From Actinotalea lenta (GTDB taxonomy: Bacteria; Actinomycetota; Actinomycetes; Actinomycetales; Cellulomonadaceae), in the NCBI RefSeq assembly GCF_030586465.1, contig NZ_JAUQYP010000001.1, positions 248,001 through 312,000 on the forward strand: a DNA stretch of 64,000 bases, read 5' to 3'. Every line of letters begins with the position of its first letter. The first letter of the stretch is position 1. Below, in pieces: positions 27,407 to 36,606 of the stretch. The notes below the pieces were generated by a model. That model saw only the letters and a program-made list of their open reading frames with translations, was not told where the DNA came from and searched no databases. A program made the position numbers and the translations under genes.

Positions 27407-27508
27407 GGCCCGACGCTACCCCGCCCAGGGACGATCGGCCCTTGCCGTTCGGGCGCCCCCCGTGGCTACCGTGGAGATGCTGCGCACCTCATCGAGGAGG
27501 TGGGGACA

Positions 27509-29545
27509 GTGCCGACAGCCGCCACGCCTCATGCCCCGCACGTCGTCGTGGTGGGAGGTGGTGGCACCGGCGGCGCAGTGGCCCACGACCTCACCCTGCG
27601 AGGCGTCCGGGTCACGCTGCTGGAGCGAGGTGAGATCACCTCCGGCACCACCGGCCGGCACCACGGGCTCCTGCACAGCGGAGCCCGCTACGCGGTGAAG
27701 GACGCCGAGTCGGCAGTCGAGTGCATCCAGGAGAACCGGGTGCTGCGGCGCATCGCCGCCGGCTCCTTCGAGGAGAACGACGGGCTGTTCGTCGCGATCA
27801 CGCCCACCGACCTCGAGTACCTGCCTCGGTTCGTCGAGGCGTGCCTGGCCTGCGGCATCCCCGCCGAGGTGCTGACCGCGGCGCAGGCCCGCGAGCGCGA
27901 ACCGGGGCTGGGCCCCGACGTCCTGGCCGCGGTCCAGGTCCCGGACGCGACGATGGACGCGATGCGGCTGCCCTTGCGGTTCTTCGCCACCGCACAGCGC
28001 AACGGCGCGACCATCCGTCCGTGGACCACGGTGATCGGCCTGCGCCGCGACGGTGCCGCCGTCACCGGGGTGGTCGTCCGCGACGACGTCACCGGACGCG
28101 AGGCCGAGCTGTCCGCCGACCTCGTGGTCAACGCCGCTGGGCCGTGGGCCCAGCAGATCGCCGACCTCGCGGGCGTCCAGGTCCCCGTGCGCTGCTCCCC
28201 CGGTGTGCTCGTGGCGGTGCGTGGCCGGTGGTGCACCATGGTGGTCAACCGCCTGCACGACTCCGGCGACGGGGACATCGTCCTGCCGCAGCGCTCCCTG
28301 TCGGTCATCGGGACCAGCTCCTGGGTGGTCGACGACCCCGACGAGCTGCACCTGCCCGAGGACCACATCCACACCATGATCGAGCAGGGCGCCCGACTGG
28401 TCCCGGCGGTGGCCGGCGCCGAGATGCGCGCGGCGTGGTCGGCCGTCCGGCCGCTGATCGGTGACAGCGGCAGCACCACGGGCCGCGAGCTGTCCCGGAC
28501 CTTCAAGTGCTTCGACCACGCCGAGCGCGACGGCGTCGCGGGCTTCGTGACGATCTCTGGCGGCAAGGCGACCACACTGCGGGCGATGGCGGAGGCCACC
28601 GCGGACGTGGTCTGCCGGCACCTGGACGTCGACCGCGCGTGCCGCACGCGCGACGTGCCGCTGCTGCCGCACACCGCCTACCGCTCCCTCGTCGAGGGCG
28701 GGCCGGGCAGCGCCCCCCGTCGTCCGGCGCGAGCCCGCACGGCGGGTCGCCGGCCCCCGGCCGTCCGGACGACCCCGCCCGACGGGGCGGCCGGCCGCGA
28801 CACGGGCGCGACCCGCACCCTGCGGGTGTATCGCTGGAAGCCGGGGGACGCGCCCGCGCTCGTCGACTACGAGGTGCCCGTGGAGCCGCGGACCACGGTG
28901 CTGGATGCCCTGCGCACCGTGCGCCGGGCGCAGGACCCGAGCCTGACCGTGCGGCACTCGTGCTGCCACTCCTCGTGCGGCACGTGCGGGGTCCTGGTCA
29001 ACGGCGCCGAGGTGCTCGGCTGCGTGACCACGCTCGCGGACCTGCCGTCCGGCATCGTCACCGTCGAACCGATGGCCAACGCGCCCGTGCTCAGCGACCT
29101 CGTGGTCGACACGACGGCACTGTCGGAGCAGCTCGAGCGGTCGGGCCGGGCCCTGATCCGCGCGTCGGCGGACCTCGGCCCAGGCCTTCCGGCGCCCATG
29201 CAGCTCGAGGACTGCGTCGAGTGCGGCCTGTGCGTGTCCGCCTGCCCGATCGCCGGCTCGGACGCCGACTACCTGGGACCGGCCGCGCTCAACGCCGCCT
29301 GGCGAGCCGTCGCCGAACCGCGGGGCGCAGACCCGGAGGCGGTGCTGGCGTGGGTGGACGACCACGACGGCTGCTGGCGGTGCCACCTGAGCTTCGCGTG
29401 CAGCGAGGTGTGCCCGACGGGGGCCGATCCGGCCGCGGGGATCATGCACCTGCGCGGCGCCCTCACCCGCAGGCACCTGGTGCCGCACCGCACCCGGGAC
29501 GGCACCCGGACGTCCGGCACGGAGGAGAGGACGGTGGCTCGATGA
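27509..29545 (+). CDS. GlpA-type FAD dehydrogenase fused to an SdhB-type iron-sulfur protein
   Basis: A single chain of 678 residues. Residues 1-400 match GlpA, the anaerobic glycerol-3-phosphate dehydrogenase subunit: FAD site VVVVGGGGTGG (12-22), SGTTGRHHGLLHSGARY (45-61) and SADLVVNAAGPWAQQIADLA. After a linker near 405-440 comes an SdhB/FrdB-like module. Its [2Fe-2S] site uses Cys485 or 486, 490, 493 and 505. The other clusters use Cys569, 572, 575, 579 and Cys625, 631, 635, with the same C-x5-C-x3-CP spacing as SdhB. It should pass electrons from an alpha-hydroxy substrate, possibly glycerol 3-phosphate, through three clusters to the anchors encoded downstream and so to menaquinone. GTG 27509 has GAGGAGG 8 bases upstream. 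The fusion is seen; the substrate is inferred. Confidence 0.88.
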   Translation: MPTAATPHAPHVVVVGGGGTGGAVAHDLTLRGVRVTLLERGEITSGTTGRHHGLLHSGARYAVKDAESAVECIQENRVLRRIAAGSFEENDGLFVAITPTDLEYLPRFVEACLACGIPAEVLTAAQAREREPGLGPDVLAAVQVPDATMDAMRLPLRFFATAQRNGATIRPWTTVIGLRRDGAAVTGVVVRDDVTGREAELSADLVVNAAGPWAQQIADLAGVQVPVRCSPGVLVAVRGRWCTMVVNRLHDSGDGDIVLPQRSLSVIGTSSWVVDDPDELHLPEDHIHTMIEQGARLVPAVAGAEMRAAWSAVRPLIGDSGSTTGRELSRTFKCFDHAERDGVAGFVTISGGKATTLRAMAEATADVVCRHLDVDRACRTRDVPLLPHTAYRSLVEGGPGSAPRRPARARTAGRRPPAVRTTPPDGAAGRDTGATRTLRVYRWKPGDAPALVDYEVPVEPRTTVLDALRTVRRAQDPSLTVRHSCCHSSCGTCGVLVNGAEVLGCVTTLADLPSGIVTVEPMANAPVLSDLVVDTTALSEQLERSGRALIRASADLGPGLPAPMQLEDCVECGLCVSACPIAGSDADYLGPAALNAAWRAVAEPRGADPEAVLAWVDDHDGCWRCHLSFACSEVCPTGADPAAGIMHLRGALTRRHLVPHRTRDGTRTSGTEERTVAR

Positions 29546-29919
29546 GCGGCGACACCCGGGGCGTGCGCGGATGGTGGGCGCACCCCGCCGGAACACCGAC
29601 CTGGGCCTTCCTCGCCAACCGGGTGGCCGGCCTGGTCCTGGTCGCCTACCTCTATCTGCACCTGGCCGTGCTGTCCTTGCTGGTCCGCGGGCCGGAGAGC
29701 TGGGACGGCTTCCTCGCGGTGGCGAGCCACCCTGCGGTGCTCGTCGTCGACGTGGTGCTGTTCGCCGCGGTCGCCTGGCACGCGGTCAACGGCATCCGGG
29801 TCGGACTGGTGGGCACCGGGGTCGCGGTCCGCAGGCAGCGCGCGATGCTCGTGGCCGTGCTCGGCGCGAGCGTCCTCGCGGTGACCATGGCCGCCGTAGC
29901 ACTGCTGACGGAGGGCTGA
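29542..29919 (+). CDS. SdhC/FrdC-like membrane anchor
   Basis: A 125-residue membrane protein with three helices. The pattern of succinate dehydrogenase cytochrome b subunits is visible: FLANRVAGLVLVAYLYLHLA in helix 1 and AVAWHAVNGIRVGLVGTG between helices 2 and 3. The two conserved His residues (YLHL and WHAVNG) could ligate haem b. The start overlaps the stop of the dehydrogenase (ATGA). It probably binds quinone together with the next gene product. Confidence 0.85.
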   Translation: MSGDTRGVRGWWAHPAGTPTWAFLANRVAGLVLVAYLYLHLAVLSLLVRGPESWDGFLAVASHPAVLVVDVVLFAAVAWHAVNGIRVGLVGTGVAVRRQRAMLVAVLGASVLAVTMAAVALLTEG

Positions 29920-29922
29920 GCG

Positions 29923-30351
29923 ATGGCCGTCGACGTGAGACACCGCACCCCGCACGACCGCGTCCCGGCGACGCACGGCCGACGGGCCGCACTGCCGGGC
30001 CGTGGGGGCACGGGGGGCGCCTGGGGATGGCTCCTCCAGGTGGTCACCGGGGTCGCACTGCTGGTGCTCGTGGTGGTGCACCTGGTGGCGCAGCACTTCG
30101 TGGTGGACGCGCCCGCCGGGCTTCGCGACCACGCGTCCGTCGTGGCGTACCTGTCGAGCCCCGTGATCCTCGTGATCGAGGCGGCGTTCCTGCTGGCCGT
30201 CACGTGGCACGCCATGCTCGGGGTGCGCGCGATCCTGCTGGACCTCGGCCCGCGCGAGCGCGGGCGACGCCGCATCACCGTGGGCGTCAGCGCCCTCGGC
30301 GTGGCCACGCTCGGCTACGGCGCCTGGCTGCTGATCGCCCTGGCGACCTGA
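29923..30351 (+). CDS. SdhD-like membrane anchor
   Basis: A 142-residue protein with a polar N-terminus of about 35 residues and three helices. Helix 1 contains GVALLVLVVVHLVAQHFVV, and a later segment is LLAVTWHAMLGVRAILLDLG. These resemble the second cytochrome b anchor of succinate:quinone reductases, with His residues suited to haem binding. It begins 3 bases after the SdhC-like gene. Together the three genes would form a membrane dehydrogenase complex. Confidence 0.82.
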   Translation: MAVDVRHRTPHDRVPATHGRRAALPGRGGTGGAWGWLLQVVTGVALLVLVVVHLVAQHFVVDAPAGLRDHASVVAYLSSPVILVIEAAFLLAVTWHAMLGVRAILLDLGPRERGRRRITVGVSALGVATLGYGAWLLIALAT

Positions 30352-30526
30352 CCCCGCCGACCGGGGGACGTCTCGCCGCGCACCGACCCGCGCACCCCGA
30401 CCCTGCTCCGATCAGCTGACGCGCCGCGGCATGACGTGACGGCGAGGTACCGGTCCCGCCACACTGTGCACCCGGGCCGGCGCCACCACGTCCCGGGGCC
30501 TGCCCGGTGGCGGAGGGCGAGGCGAC

Positions 30527-31651
30527 GTGACGAGTCGGAGCGACCGGGTCGCCGGGCGGCGCCACGACGACCTCGCCGCTCTCGCCCGCCGGGTGGTGGC
30601 CCTGGGCATCGCGGTGTGCGTACCGGTGATGGCCGCGATGTGGCTCACCGAGGCCCCCCACGACCCGTGGGTCAGGTGGGGGTACCCGCCGCTGGTGACG
30701 TTCCTCGCGGTGTTCGCCTGGATCCTGGTGCGCCACCCCCGTCTGGCGGGCTACGCCGCCGTGATCAGCCTGGTCGGGCTGGAGGGCTGGTGGGTGCTGC
30801 TGGCCGTGGCCCGGGTCGGCGACGCGCAGGACGCCGCGTCCGCGTGGGTCTCGCTCTGGCCGACGCCCTTGCTGGACGCCGCGGTGTGCGTCGTGGTCGG
30901 CTTCCTCTTCCAACGCACGATCACCGCCGTCGTGCACGGCGCCGCCTACGCGACGGTCATGACCGCCGCGGTGGCCGTCGCGCTGTGGCGGCGGCCCGAC
31001 GGCGGCGCCTACGTGTGGCTCGCCGCGCGCTACGGCGTCTACCTCGGGGTGTTCCTGGCTCTGCTCCTGGTGCTCTCGCGGGCCAAGGAGAGGGTTGCCT
31101 CCGCCGTGGACCGCGCCGACCGGGCCGTCCGGCACGCGGCGCGGATGCAGGACATGGCCTACCTCGACGAGCTGACCGGGATCGCCAACCGGCGCCGCCT
31201 GATCGAGGAGCTGGGCCACCAGGCCGCGCTGGCGGGGCCGGACAACCCGATCGGCGTCGTCTTCCTGGACCTGGACCACTTCAAGCAGGTGAACGACACG
31301 CTGGGGCACGACGTGGGCGACCGCGCGTTGCGGATCGTCGCCGACGTCGCGTCGCGCCTGGTGCGCGACGGGGACCTGGTCGCCCGCCTGGGCGGGGAGG
31401 AGTTCGTCGTCGTCGCACCGGGTGCGGACGCCCGCCAGACCGCCCGGCTCGCCGAACGTCTGCGCCAGACGGTGCCCGTCGAGCTCGGCGTCGCGGTCGG
31501 CACCCCGGTGACCGCCAGCTTCGGGGTCACCGCGTTGCGGCCGGGCGAGTCCCCGGACGCGGTGCTGCGTCGCGTCGACGCGCTGATGTACCGGGCCAAG
31601 TCCGCCGGCCGGGACACCGTCCGCCCCGAGGAGCCCGACGCGGGGCGGTGA
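30527..31651 (+). CDS. Membrane-bound diguanylate cyclase (GGEEF)
   Basis: A 374-residue protein with six hydrophobic helices in residues 20-190, a short linker, and a C-terminal GGDEF domain at about 205-365. The catalytic motif is GGEEFVVVAPG, an active variant. DELTGIANRRRLIEELGH, DLDHFKQVNDTLGHDVGD and MYRAKSAGRDTV complete the domain. No inhibitory RxxD motif is obvious. It starts at GTG 30527. The 175 bases upstream hold no gene. It is convergent with the GGDEF-EAL gene, so two c-di-GMP genes stand tail to tail. Confidence 0.92.
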   Translation: MTSRSDRVAGRRHDDLAALARRVVALGIAVCVPVMAAMWLTEAPHDPWVRWGYPPLVTFLAVFAWILVRHPRLAGYAAVISLVGLEGWWVLLAVARVGDAQDAASAWVSLWPTPLLDAAVCVVVGFLFQRTITAVVHGAAYATVMTAAVAVALWRRPDGGAYVWLAARYGVYLGVFLALLLVLSRAKERVASAVDRADRAVRHAARMQDMAYLDELTGIANRRRLIEELGHQAALAGPDNPIGVVFLDLDHFKQVNDTLGHDVGDRALRIVADVASRLVRDGDLVARLGGEEFVVVAPGADARQTARLAERLRQTVPVELGVAVGTPVTASFGVTALRPGESPDAVLRRVDALMYRAKSAGRDTVRPEEPDAGR

Positions 31652-31669
31652 GCCCGCGGGCCGCGCGGG

Positions 31670-34024
31670 TCAGGCCGGCCGGTGCTCGTCCAGCACGGCG
31701 GGGTCGACCACGCGCTGGTGCGGGGCCCCGCCGAGCAGCGTGGCGCGCGGCGCGCACCCAGGCGTCTGCGCCACGGCGTCGGCGAGCCAGAGCACGAGGT
31801 CCTCGTGCGGCACCGGTGGGCTGTGCAGGTAGCCCTGACTCCCGTCGCAGCCCAGCGTCGCGAGGACGTCGAGCGTCTCGGGGTCCTCCACGCCCTCGGC
31901 CACGACACGCAGGTCCAGGCTGTGGGCGAGGTCGACGGTCGCCGCGACGATCTTCCGCGTCCGCGGGTCGCTGCGCAGCCGGCGCGTGAACGACATGTCG
32001 ATCTTCAGCTCGTCGGCCGGCAGGTCGTTGAGGTAGGCGAGCGAGGAGTAGCCGGTTCCGTAGTCGTCGATGCTGAGCCCCACCCCACGGTCGGAGATCG
32101 CGTGCGCGGCCGCCATCCCGCGCTCGGGGTCGGACATCAGCGTGGTCTCCGTGATCTCCAGCACCAGCAGCGCGGGGTCCAGCCCCGTGACCTCGATCAC
32201 GGCGTCCAGGGCGGGCAGCAGGCGAGCGTCGGTGAGCACGCTGGCTGAGACGTTGACCGAGACGCGCAGGGGCGCGCCGAGCCGCGCCCAGCCCACGGCG
32301 GCCTCGGCGGCCGTGCGCAGCACGTGCCAGGTCAGCGTCGGCATCAGGCCGTCGGACTCGACGAGGTCCAGGAAGGCCCCGGGAGGCACCAGGCCCTGCC
32401 TCGGGTGGCTCCAGCGCACGAGCGCCTCGGCGCCCATGACAGCGCCGTCCCGCACGGAGACCTGCGGCTGGAAGTGCACGACGAAGGAGTCCGCGTGACG
32501 GGGGCGCGCACCCTCCAGCTCGTGGTGGAGCTCGTCGAGCTGGGCGAAGCGCCGGGCGTGCTCCTGGTCGAGCCGGTCGGTGTAGGCAGCCACCACCGCG
32601 CCCGGTCGCCCGACGGGGGGCACGGCCGCAGCCGCCCGTCGCAGCATCTCCCCGGGGGGCACCGCCGAGCTCCCGACCGCGACCCCGAAGCGCGCGGCCA
32701 CCGGCACGGGCCGTCCGCCGGCGGGCACGCCGCCCGCGAGCGCCGCGGCGAGGTCGGCGGCGACGTCCACCGCCCGGGCCTCGGCGTTGTCCACGAGCAC
32801 CGCGAACTCGGAGCCGCCGACCCGCGCCACCATGGCACCTCGGGGAGCCGTGGCGGTCAGGGTGCGGGCGACCGCGGCGACGACCCTGTCCCCGGCGCCG
32901 TGACCGTCCCGCGCGTTCACGTCCGCGAGTGCGGTGTCGACGGTGACGAGCACCAGACCCCAGCCGCGGACCGGTGGCGCGGCGAGCCTGATCAGCAGCG
33001 ACCGGCGGTTGGCCAGGCCGGTGAGGTCGTCCGTGAGAGCGTCCCGTCGGACGTGCGCCAGCAAGGTCAGGTCCCGCACGGTCAGCACCAGCCCGACGCT
33101 CAACCCGAGGGTGCCGATCGTCGCCAGCATGGTGGGCCACACGGGGCCGGGCGTGGGGACCCACGCGCGGGGGCCGGACCATGCGGCGCGGACGCGGTCG
33201 AGCGCGACGAGGACGACCCCCGCGGCCAGGACGCCGAGCGCGACCTGCGCCTGGGTCCGTACCGGGGTGTGTCGGCGGCGGAGCCCGGTATCAGCGACAT
33301 GGGCCGCCATGGCCGCGGCGGCCATGGCCCAGGCGAGCACGGGCCAGGCGTGGGCACCGGGCGCCTCGGGCAGCAGACCTCCGAGCGCCCCGGCGAGCCC
33401 CGCGACCACGACGAGCAGGACGACCCACCAGGCGGGCTCCCACCGGGACTGCCACGCGGAGAACACGAGGACTCCTGCCGCGGCCGCGAGGGTCACGCCC
33501 GCGGCGACCTGGGCGAGGCCTGCCACGGAGCCCGGGGGGCTCGCCGTCCACGCCACGGTCCCCGTGCCCAGCGCGGCGAGTGTCACGAGCATCGCACCCA
33601 CGACGTTGAGCCAGTCGGTGAGCACCGAGGCGCCCGCGTCGTTCCTGCCCCACCGGGCCAGCCCCCGGCACATCAGGATGGCGGCGACCCCCCACTGGCT
33701 CGCGAACACCCACGGATGGCCCAGCGTCCCGGCGACGCCGGGACGACCGAGGAGCGCGGCCGCGTCAGCGACCAGCCGGAGAGCTGTGGCGACGACCAGG
33801 AGGCCGTTGGCGCTGGAGAGCCACTCCCAGGGCTCGTCGGCCCTGCGTCGTCCGCTGCGCCGGGCGACGAAGGCCACCTGCAGGTGGGCGACGGTGAGCG
33901 TGCCGAGGGCCAGCGCCTCCGCCCCGACCAGCCACACGCCGCCCCAGGACGCCATCCACCACGCGGCGACGAGCAGCGAGGCGATCAGGCTCAGGTAGGG
34001 CGAGGAGCGCGAGCGCGCACGCAT
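31670..34024 (-). CDS. Membrane GGDEF-EAL protein, probable c-di-GMP phosphodiesterase
   Basis: A protein of about 784 residues. Residues 1-320 contain eight to ten membrane helices, then a degenerate GGDEF domain (VGGSEFAVLVD, with Asp replaced by Ser), then an EAL domain. The EAL set is complete: GAEALVRW, SVNVSA, LEITETTLM, SIDDYGTGYSSLAYL, ELKIDMSF and VAEGVED. It probably hydrolyses c-di-GMP, with the GGDEF part regulatory. The ATG at 34024 has AGGGG upstream and opens into the first helix. The same frame stays open for another 1.2 kb upstream, but that stretch is the opposite strand of the GNAT gene and is not coding here. Confidence 0.9.
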   Translation of the reverse strand: MRARSRSSPYLSLIASLLVAAWWMASWGGVWLVGAEALALGTLTVAHLQVAFVARRSGRRRADEPWEWLSSANGLLVVATALRLVADAAALLGRPGVAGTLGHPWVFASQWGVAAILMCRGLARWGRNDAGASVLTDWLNVVGAMLVTLAALGTGTVAWTASPPGSVAGLAQVAAGVTLAAAAGVLVFSAWQSRWEPAWWVVLLVVVAGLAGALGGLLPEAPGAHAWPVLAWAMAAAAMAAHVADTGLRRRHTPVRTQAQVALGVLAAGVVLVALDRVRAAWSGPRAWVPTPGPVWPTMLATIGTLGLSVGLVLTVRDLTLLAHVRRDALTDDLTGLANRRSLLIRLAAPPVRGWGLVLVTVDTALADVNARDGHGAGDRVVAAVARTLTATAPRGAMVARVGGSEFAVLVDNAEARAVDVAADLAAALAGGVPAGGRPVPVAARFGVAVGSSAVPPGEMLRRAAAAVPPVGRPGAVVAAYTDRLDQEHARRFAQLDELHHELEGARPRHADSFVVHFQPQVSVRDGAVMGAEALVRWSHPRQGLVPPGAFLDLVESDGLMPTLTWHVLRTAAEAAVGWARLGAPLRVSVNVSASVLTDARLLPALDAVIEVTGLDPALLVLEITETTLMSDPERGMAAAHAISDRGVGLSIDDYGTGYSSLAYLNDLPADELKIDMSFTRRLRSDPRTRKIVAATVDLAHSLDLRVVAEGVEDPETLDVLATLGCDGSQGYLHSPPVPHEDLVLWLADAVAQTPGCAPRATLLGGAPHQRVVDPAVLDEHRPA

Positions 34025-34150
34025 CACCCCTGATCCCACGACGTACGTTCGGCCCCTCGGTGCCGGGTTGTAGGTTTTCGTCCGACGAAGTCCTGCTGGT
34101 GCACGGGCCGAGGGGTCGCCGTCGGACGTCCGGCCCGGCAGGATCGGGGC

Positions 34151-35164
34151 GTGACCATCCCCGCCGCACCGTTCACCCACCTGCCGGCCGACTGGGTGGG
34201 CCGACCACCTGGGCCGCAGGACGTGGCCGACCTGGTCGACCTGCGTGGGCGCCACGAGACCGCCGCCCGCGGTGGCACGTCCGGCGCCGCGGACGTCGCA
34301 GCGGAGGTCACGGGGCCCGGCGCGGCGGTGCGAGAGCACCTGATCGTGCGCGACCCTGACGATCGCGCCCGCGGGTGGGCGACGGTGCACGACCGCGCCG
34401 CCGGGCGGGTACTCGTGGCCGTCGTGGTGGACCCGGGCCTGGAAGGTCCGGTGGCCGACGCCCTGTCGACGACCCTGTTCGACTGGGCGGCCGACGCGGC
34501 GGCGGGGCTCGCCCGCGCACGCGGACTGAGCGCGACCCAGCTCGACAGCGGAGCGTTCGAGGCCGACCCCCGTCAGCAGGCGTGGCTCGCGGCGGCGGGG
34601 TACTCCCGAGTGCGGACCTGGTGGCAGATGCGCCGGCCGGTCACGGACGCGGACAGCGCGATCCGGGTCGACGACCGGGTGCGACCGGTGCGGCGTGAGC
34701 ACGGCGGGATGCCCGCGGAAGCCGACCTGCTGGCCGTGCACGACGTGCTCGAGCAGGCGTTCGCCGACCACTTCAACCACCACGAGGAGACCTTCGACGA
34801 GTTCCTCGCCCGGCTCCGCGCCGATCCGGGCCACCGCTGGGACCACTGGTGGTTGGCCGAGCCGCGCGACGGAGCACCGGCGGGTGCCCTGGTGGCGAGC
34901 GCGGTCCTGGACGACGAGGGCCGCACGACGGGGAGCTACGTCGACTACCTCGGCGTGCTGCGCTCCGCGCGCGGCCAGGGCCTGGCGAGCGCCCTGCTGG
35001 ACGCGGTGGTGGGCGACGCGGCCCGGCGAGGCCGGTCGAGCGTCGCGCTCGAGGTGGACGCCGACTCCCCCACCGGTGCGGCCGACCTCTACCTCTCCCT
35101 CGGGTTCGTCACCCGGTACGTGACGCAGTCCTGGCACCGCGACCTGAGGGTCGACGAGACGTAG
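34151..35164 (+). CDS. GNAT family acetyltransferase with two tandem domains
   Basis: A 337-residue cytoplasmic acyltransferase. The first half (about residues 15-160) is a degenerate GNAT domain. The second (about 175-335) has the acetyl-CoA loop in YLGVLRSARGQGLASALLDA and the following ALEVDADSPTGAADLYLSLGF. This two-domain layout resembles mycothiol synthase MshD and its relatives, but I cannot call it MshD; that enzyme is normally shorter and differently bordered. The GTG at 34151 has only a weak ribosome site. It is divergent from the GGDEF-EAL gene across about 125 bases. Confidence 0.85.
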   Translation: MTIPAAPFTHLPADWVGRPPGPQDVADLVDLRGRHETAARGGTSGAADVAAEVTGPGAAVREHLIVRDPDDRARGWATVHDRAAGRVLVAVVVDPGLEGPVADALSTTLFDWAADAAAGLARARGLSATQLDSGAFEADPRQQAWLAAAGYSRVRTWWQMRRPVTDADSAIRVDDRVRPVRREHGGMPAEADLLAVHDVLEQAFADHFNHHEETFDEFLARLRADPGHRWDHWWLAEPRDGAPAGALVASAVLDDEGRTTGSYVDYLGVLRSARGQGLASALLDAVVGDAARRGRSSVALEVDADSPTGAADLYLSLGFVTRYVTQSWHRDLRVDET

Positions 35165-35191
35165 CCGGCGACGAGCCCGCCTGCCGCGCCT

Positions 35192-35215
35192 AGAATGTTC
35201 TGCCACAGAAGTTCT
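35192..35215 (+). promoter_or_regulatory. Possible MarR-type operator upstream of the MFS-MarR operon
   Basis: Two near-palindromic half-sites lie 15 bases apart just before the MFS gene: AGAATGTTCT at 35192-35201 and AGAAGTTCT at 35207-35215. They are 15 bases upstream of the start codon, where a bound repressor would block expression. The downstream operon ends with a MarR regulator, which commonly binds such dyads to control its own operon. Binding is inferred. Confidence 0.5.
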
Positions 35216-35229
35216 CCGAGAGGCGCGGC

Positions 35230-36606
35230 ATGTTCCTGACGGTCGAACCTGGCCGCCCGCGAGCCGTGCGCGAGCACCCGAAGGCCGGCTGGCTCGCCGT
35301 GGGCACCGTCTGCATGGGCGCCTTCATGGGCCAGCTCGACGCGAGCATCGTCACGCTGACGTTCCCGGCCCTGCAGCGCCAGTTCGGCCAGTCGCTCGCC
35401 GCGGTGTCCTGGGTGTCCCTGGCCTACCTGCTGACGCTGGTGGGTCTGGTCGCCGCGGTGGGCCGCGTCGCCGACGCCGCAGGCCGCAAGCTGGTCTACC
35501 TGTACGGCTTCGTGGTGTTCGCCGCCGCGTCCGCCGCGTGCGCCCTGTCACCCACCCTCGGCGCCCTGGTCGCGTTCCGGGTGCTCCAGGCCGTGGGCGC
35601 GGCGATGCTGCAGTCCAACAGCGTCGCGTTGGTGGTCACCAGCGTGCCCCAGCACATGATGCGGGCCGCGCTCGGGGTGCAGGCCGCGGCGCAGGCCCTC
35701 GGGCTCGCGCTCGGGCCGGCGCTCGGCGGCGTGCTGGTCGCGACCGTCGGCTGGCGGTGGGTGTTCTGGGTCAACGTGCCCGTCGGGGTGCTCGCCGTGG
35801 CCGCCGGGTGGTTCCTGCTCCCACGGACCCGCGAGCGCACCCACCTGGGTCGGTTCGACACCCCCGGCCTCGTCCTGCTGGGCGGCTCCACCGCCGCACT
35901 GCTGCTCGGCCTGTCCGGGCTCGCGGGGCTCGCGATGCCGGCCGCGCTGGCGGTCGGGCTGGTCGCGGTCTCCGCGATCGGCGCCGTCGCCTTCGTGTGG
36001 CGCGAGCGCCGGGCGCCGCACCCGCTGGTCGCCCTCGCGGTGCTGCGCCCGCGTCCGGTGTCCGTGGGGCTGATCGGGGCCTTGACGGCCTACCTGACGC
36101 TGTTCGCGCCACTGACGCTGTTCCCCCAGGTGCTGGGGGCTCACGGGGCGTCCGGCCTGGTCCTGACCGCCCTCCCCCTGGGCTTCGCGGTCGCCGCGCT
36201 GCTGGCGGAACGTGCACTGCCCCGCCGCTGGGGCGCGCGGGCCCGGGGCATGCTCGGCGCGCTCGCGGGCGCCGGCGCGGCCGCGGCCCTCGTGGCCGTG
36301 CCGAACGGGAACCTGTGGGTCGCCGCGTGGCTCGGCGTGCTGGGTCTGGGCCTGGGGGTCTTCATCCCGGCGAACAACTCCGCGATCATGGGGGCCATCC
36401 CGGCCGGGTCGTCGGCCGTCGGCGGGGGTCTGGTGAACATGGCGCGCGGCCTGGGCACCGCGTTCGGGGTCACGGTGGTCACGCTCTCGTTGCACCTGGC
36501 CGGGGCCGACCTGGGGGGCGCCCGGGTGGCCCTGGCGGCGCTGGTCGCATTCGGGCTGGTGTCCGCGGTCGCCGCGCAGATCGGACGGCCGGAGGCGGCC
36601 GCATGA
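35230..36606 (+). CDS. MFS drug-efflux transporter
   Basis: A major facilitator protein of 458 residues with about 14 helices, of the DHA2/EmrB type. Family marks are FMGQLDASIVTLTFPALQRQ at helix 1, GRVADAAGRKLVYLYGF (motif A), FRVLQAVGAAMLQSN (motif B) and GPALGGVLVATVGWRWVFWV (motif C, an antiporter mark). It is probably a proton-driven exporter of drugs or metabolites. It overlaps the MarR regulator gene (ATGA), so substrate sensing and efflux are linked. Confidence 0.92.
   Translation: MFLTVEPGRPRAVREHPKAGWLAVGTVCMGAFMGQLDASIVTLTFPALQRQFGQSLAAVSWVSLAYLLTLVGLVAAVGRVADAAGRKLVYLYGFVVFAAASAACALSPTLGALVAFRVLQAVGAAMLQSNSVALVVTSVPQHMMRAALGVQAAAQALGLALGPALGGVLVATVGWRWVFWVNVPVGVLAVAAGWFLLPRTRERTHLGRFDTPGLVLLGGSTAALLLGLSGLAGLAMPAALAVGLVAVSAIGAVAFVWRERRAPHPLVALAVLRPRPVSVGLIGALTAYLTLFAPLTLFPQVLGAHGASGLVLTALPLGFAVAALLAERALPRRWGARARGMLGALAGAGAAAALVAVPNGNLWVAAWLGVLGLGLGVFIPANNSAIMGAIPAGSSAVGGGLVNMARGLGTAFGVTVVTLSLHLAGADLGGARVALAALVAFGLVSAVAAQIGRPEAAA

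Noticed and set aside
26633-27508. N-terminal extension of the GlpA-SdhB frame by about 290 codons
   Set aside because: It overlaps the NYN gene and the sugar operon promoter, is low-complexity, and the GTG at 27509 has a good ribosome site just before the FAD motif.
34025-35206. Upstream extension of the GGDEF-EAL frame, giving a 1178-residue protein
   Set aside because: The extension is the reverse strand of the GNAT gene, which has convincing motifs; the ATG at 34024 opens directly into the first membrane helix.
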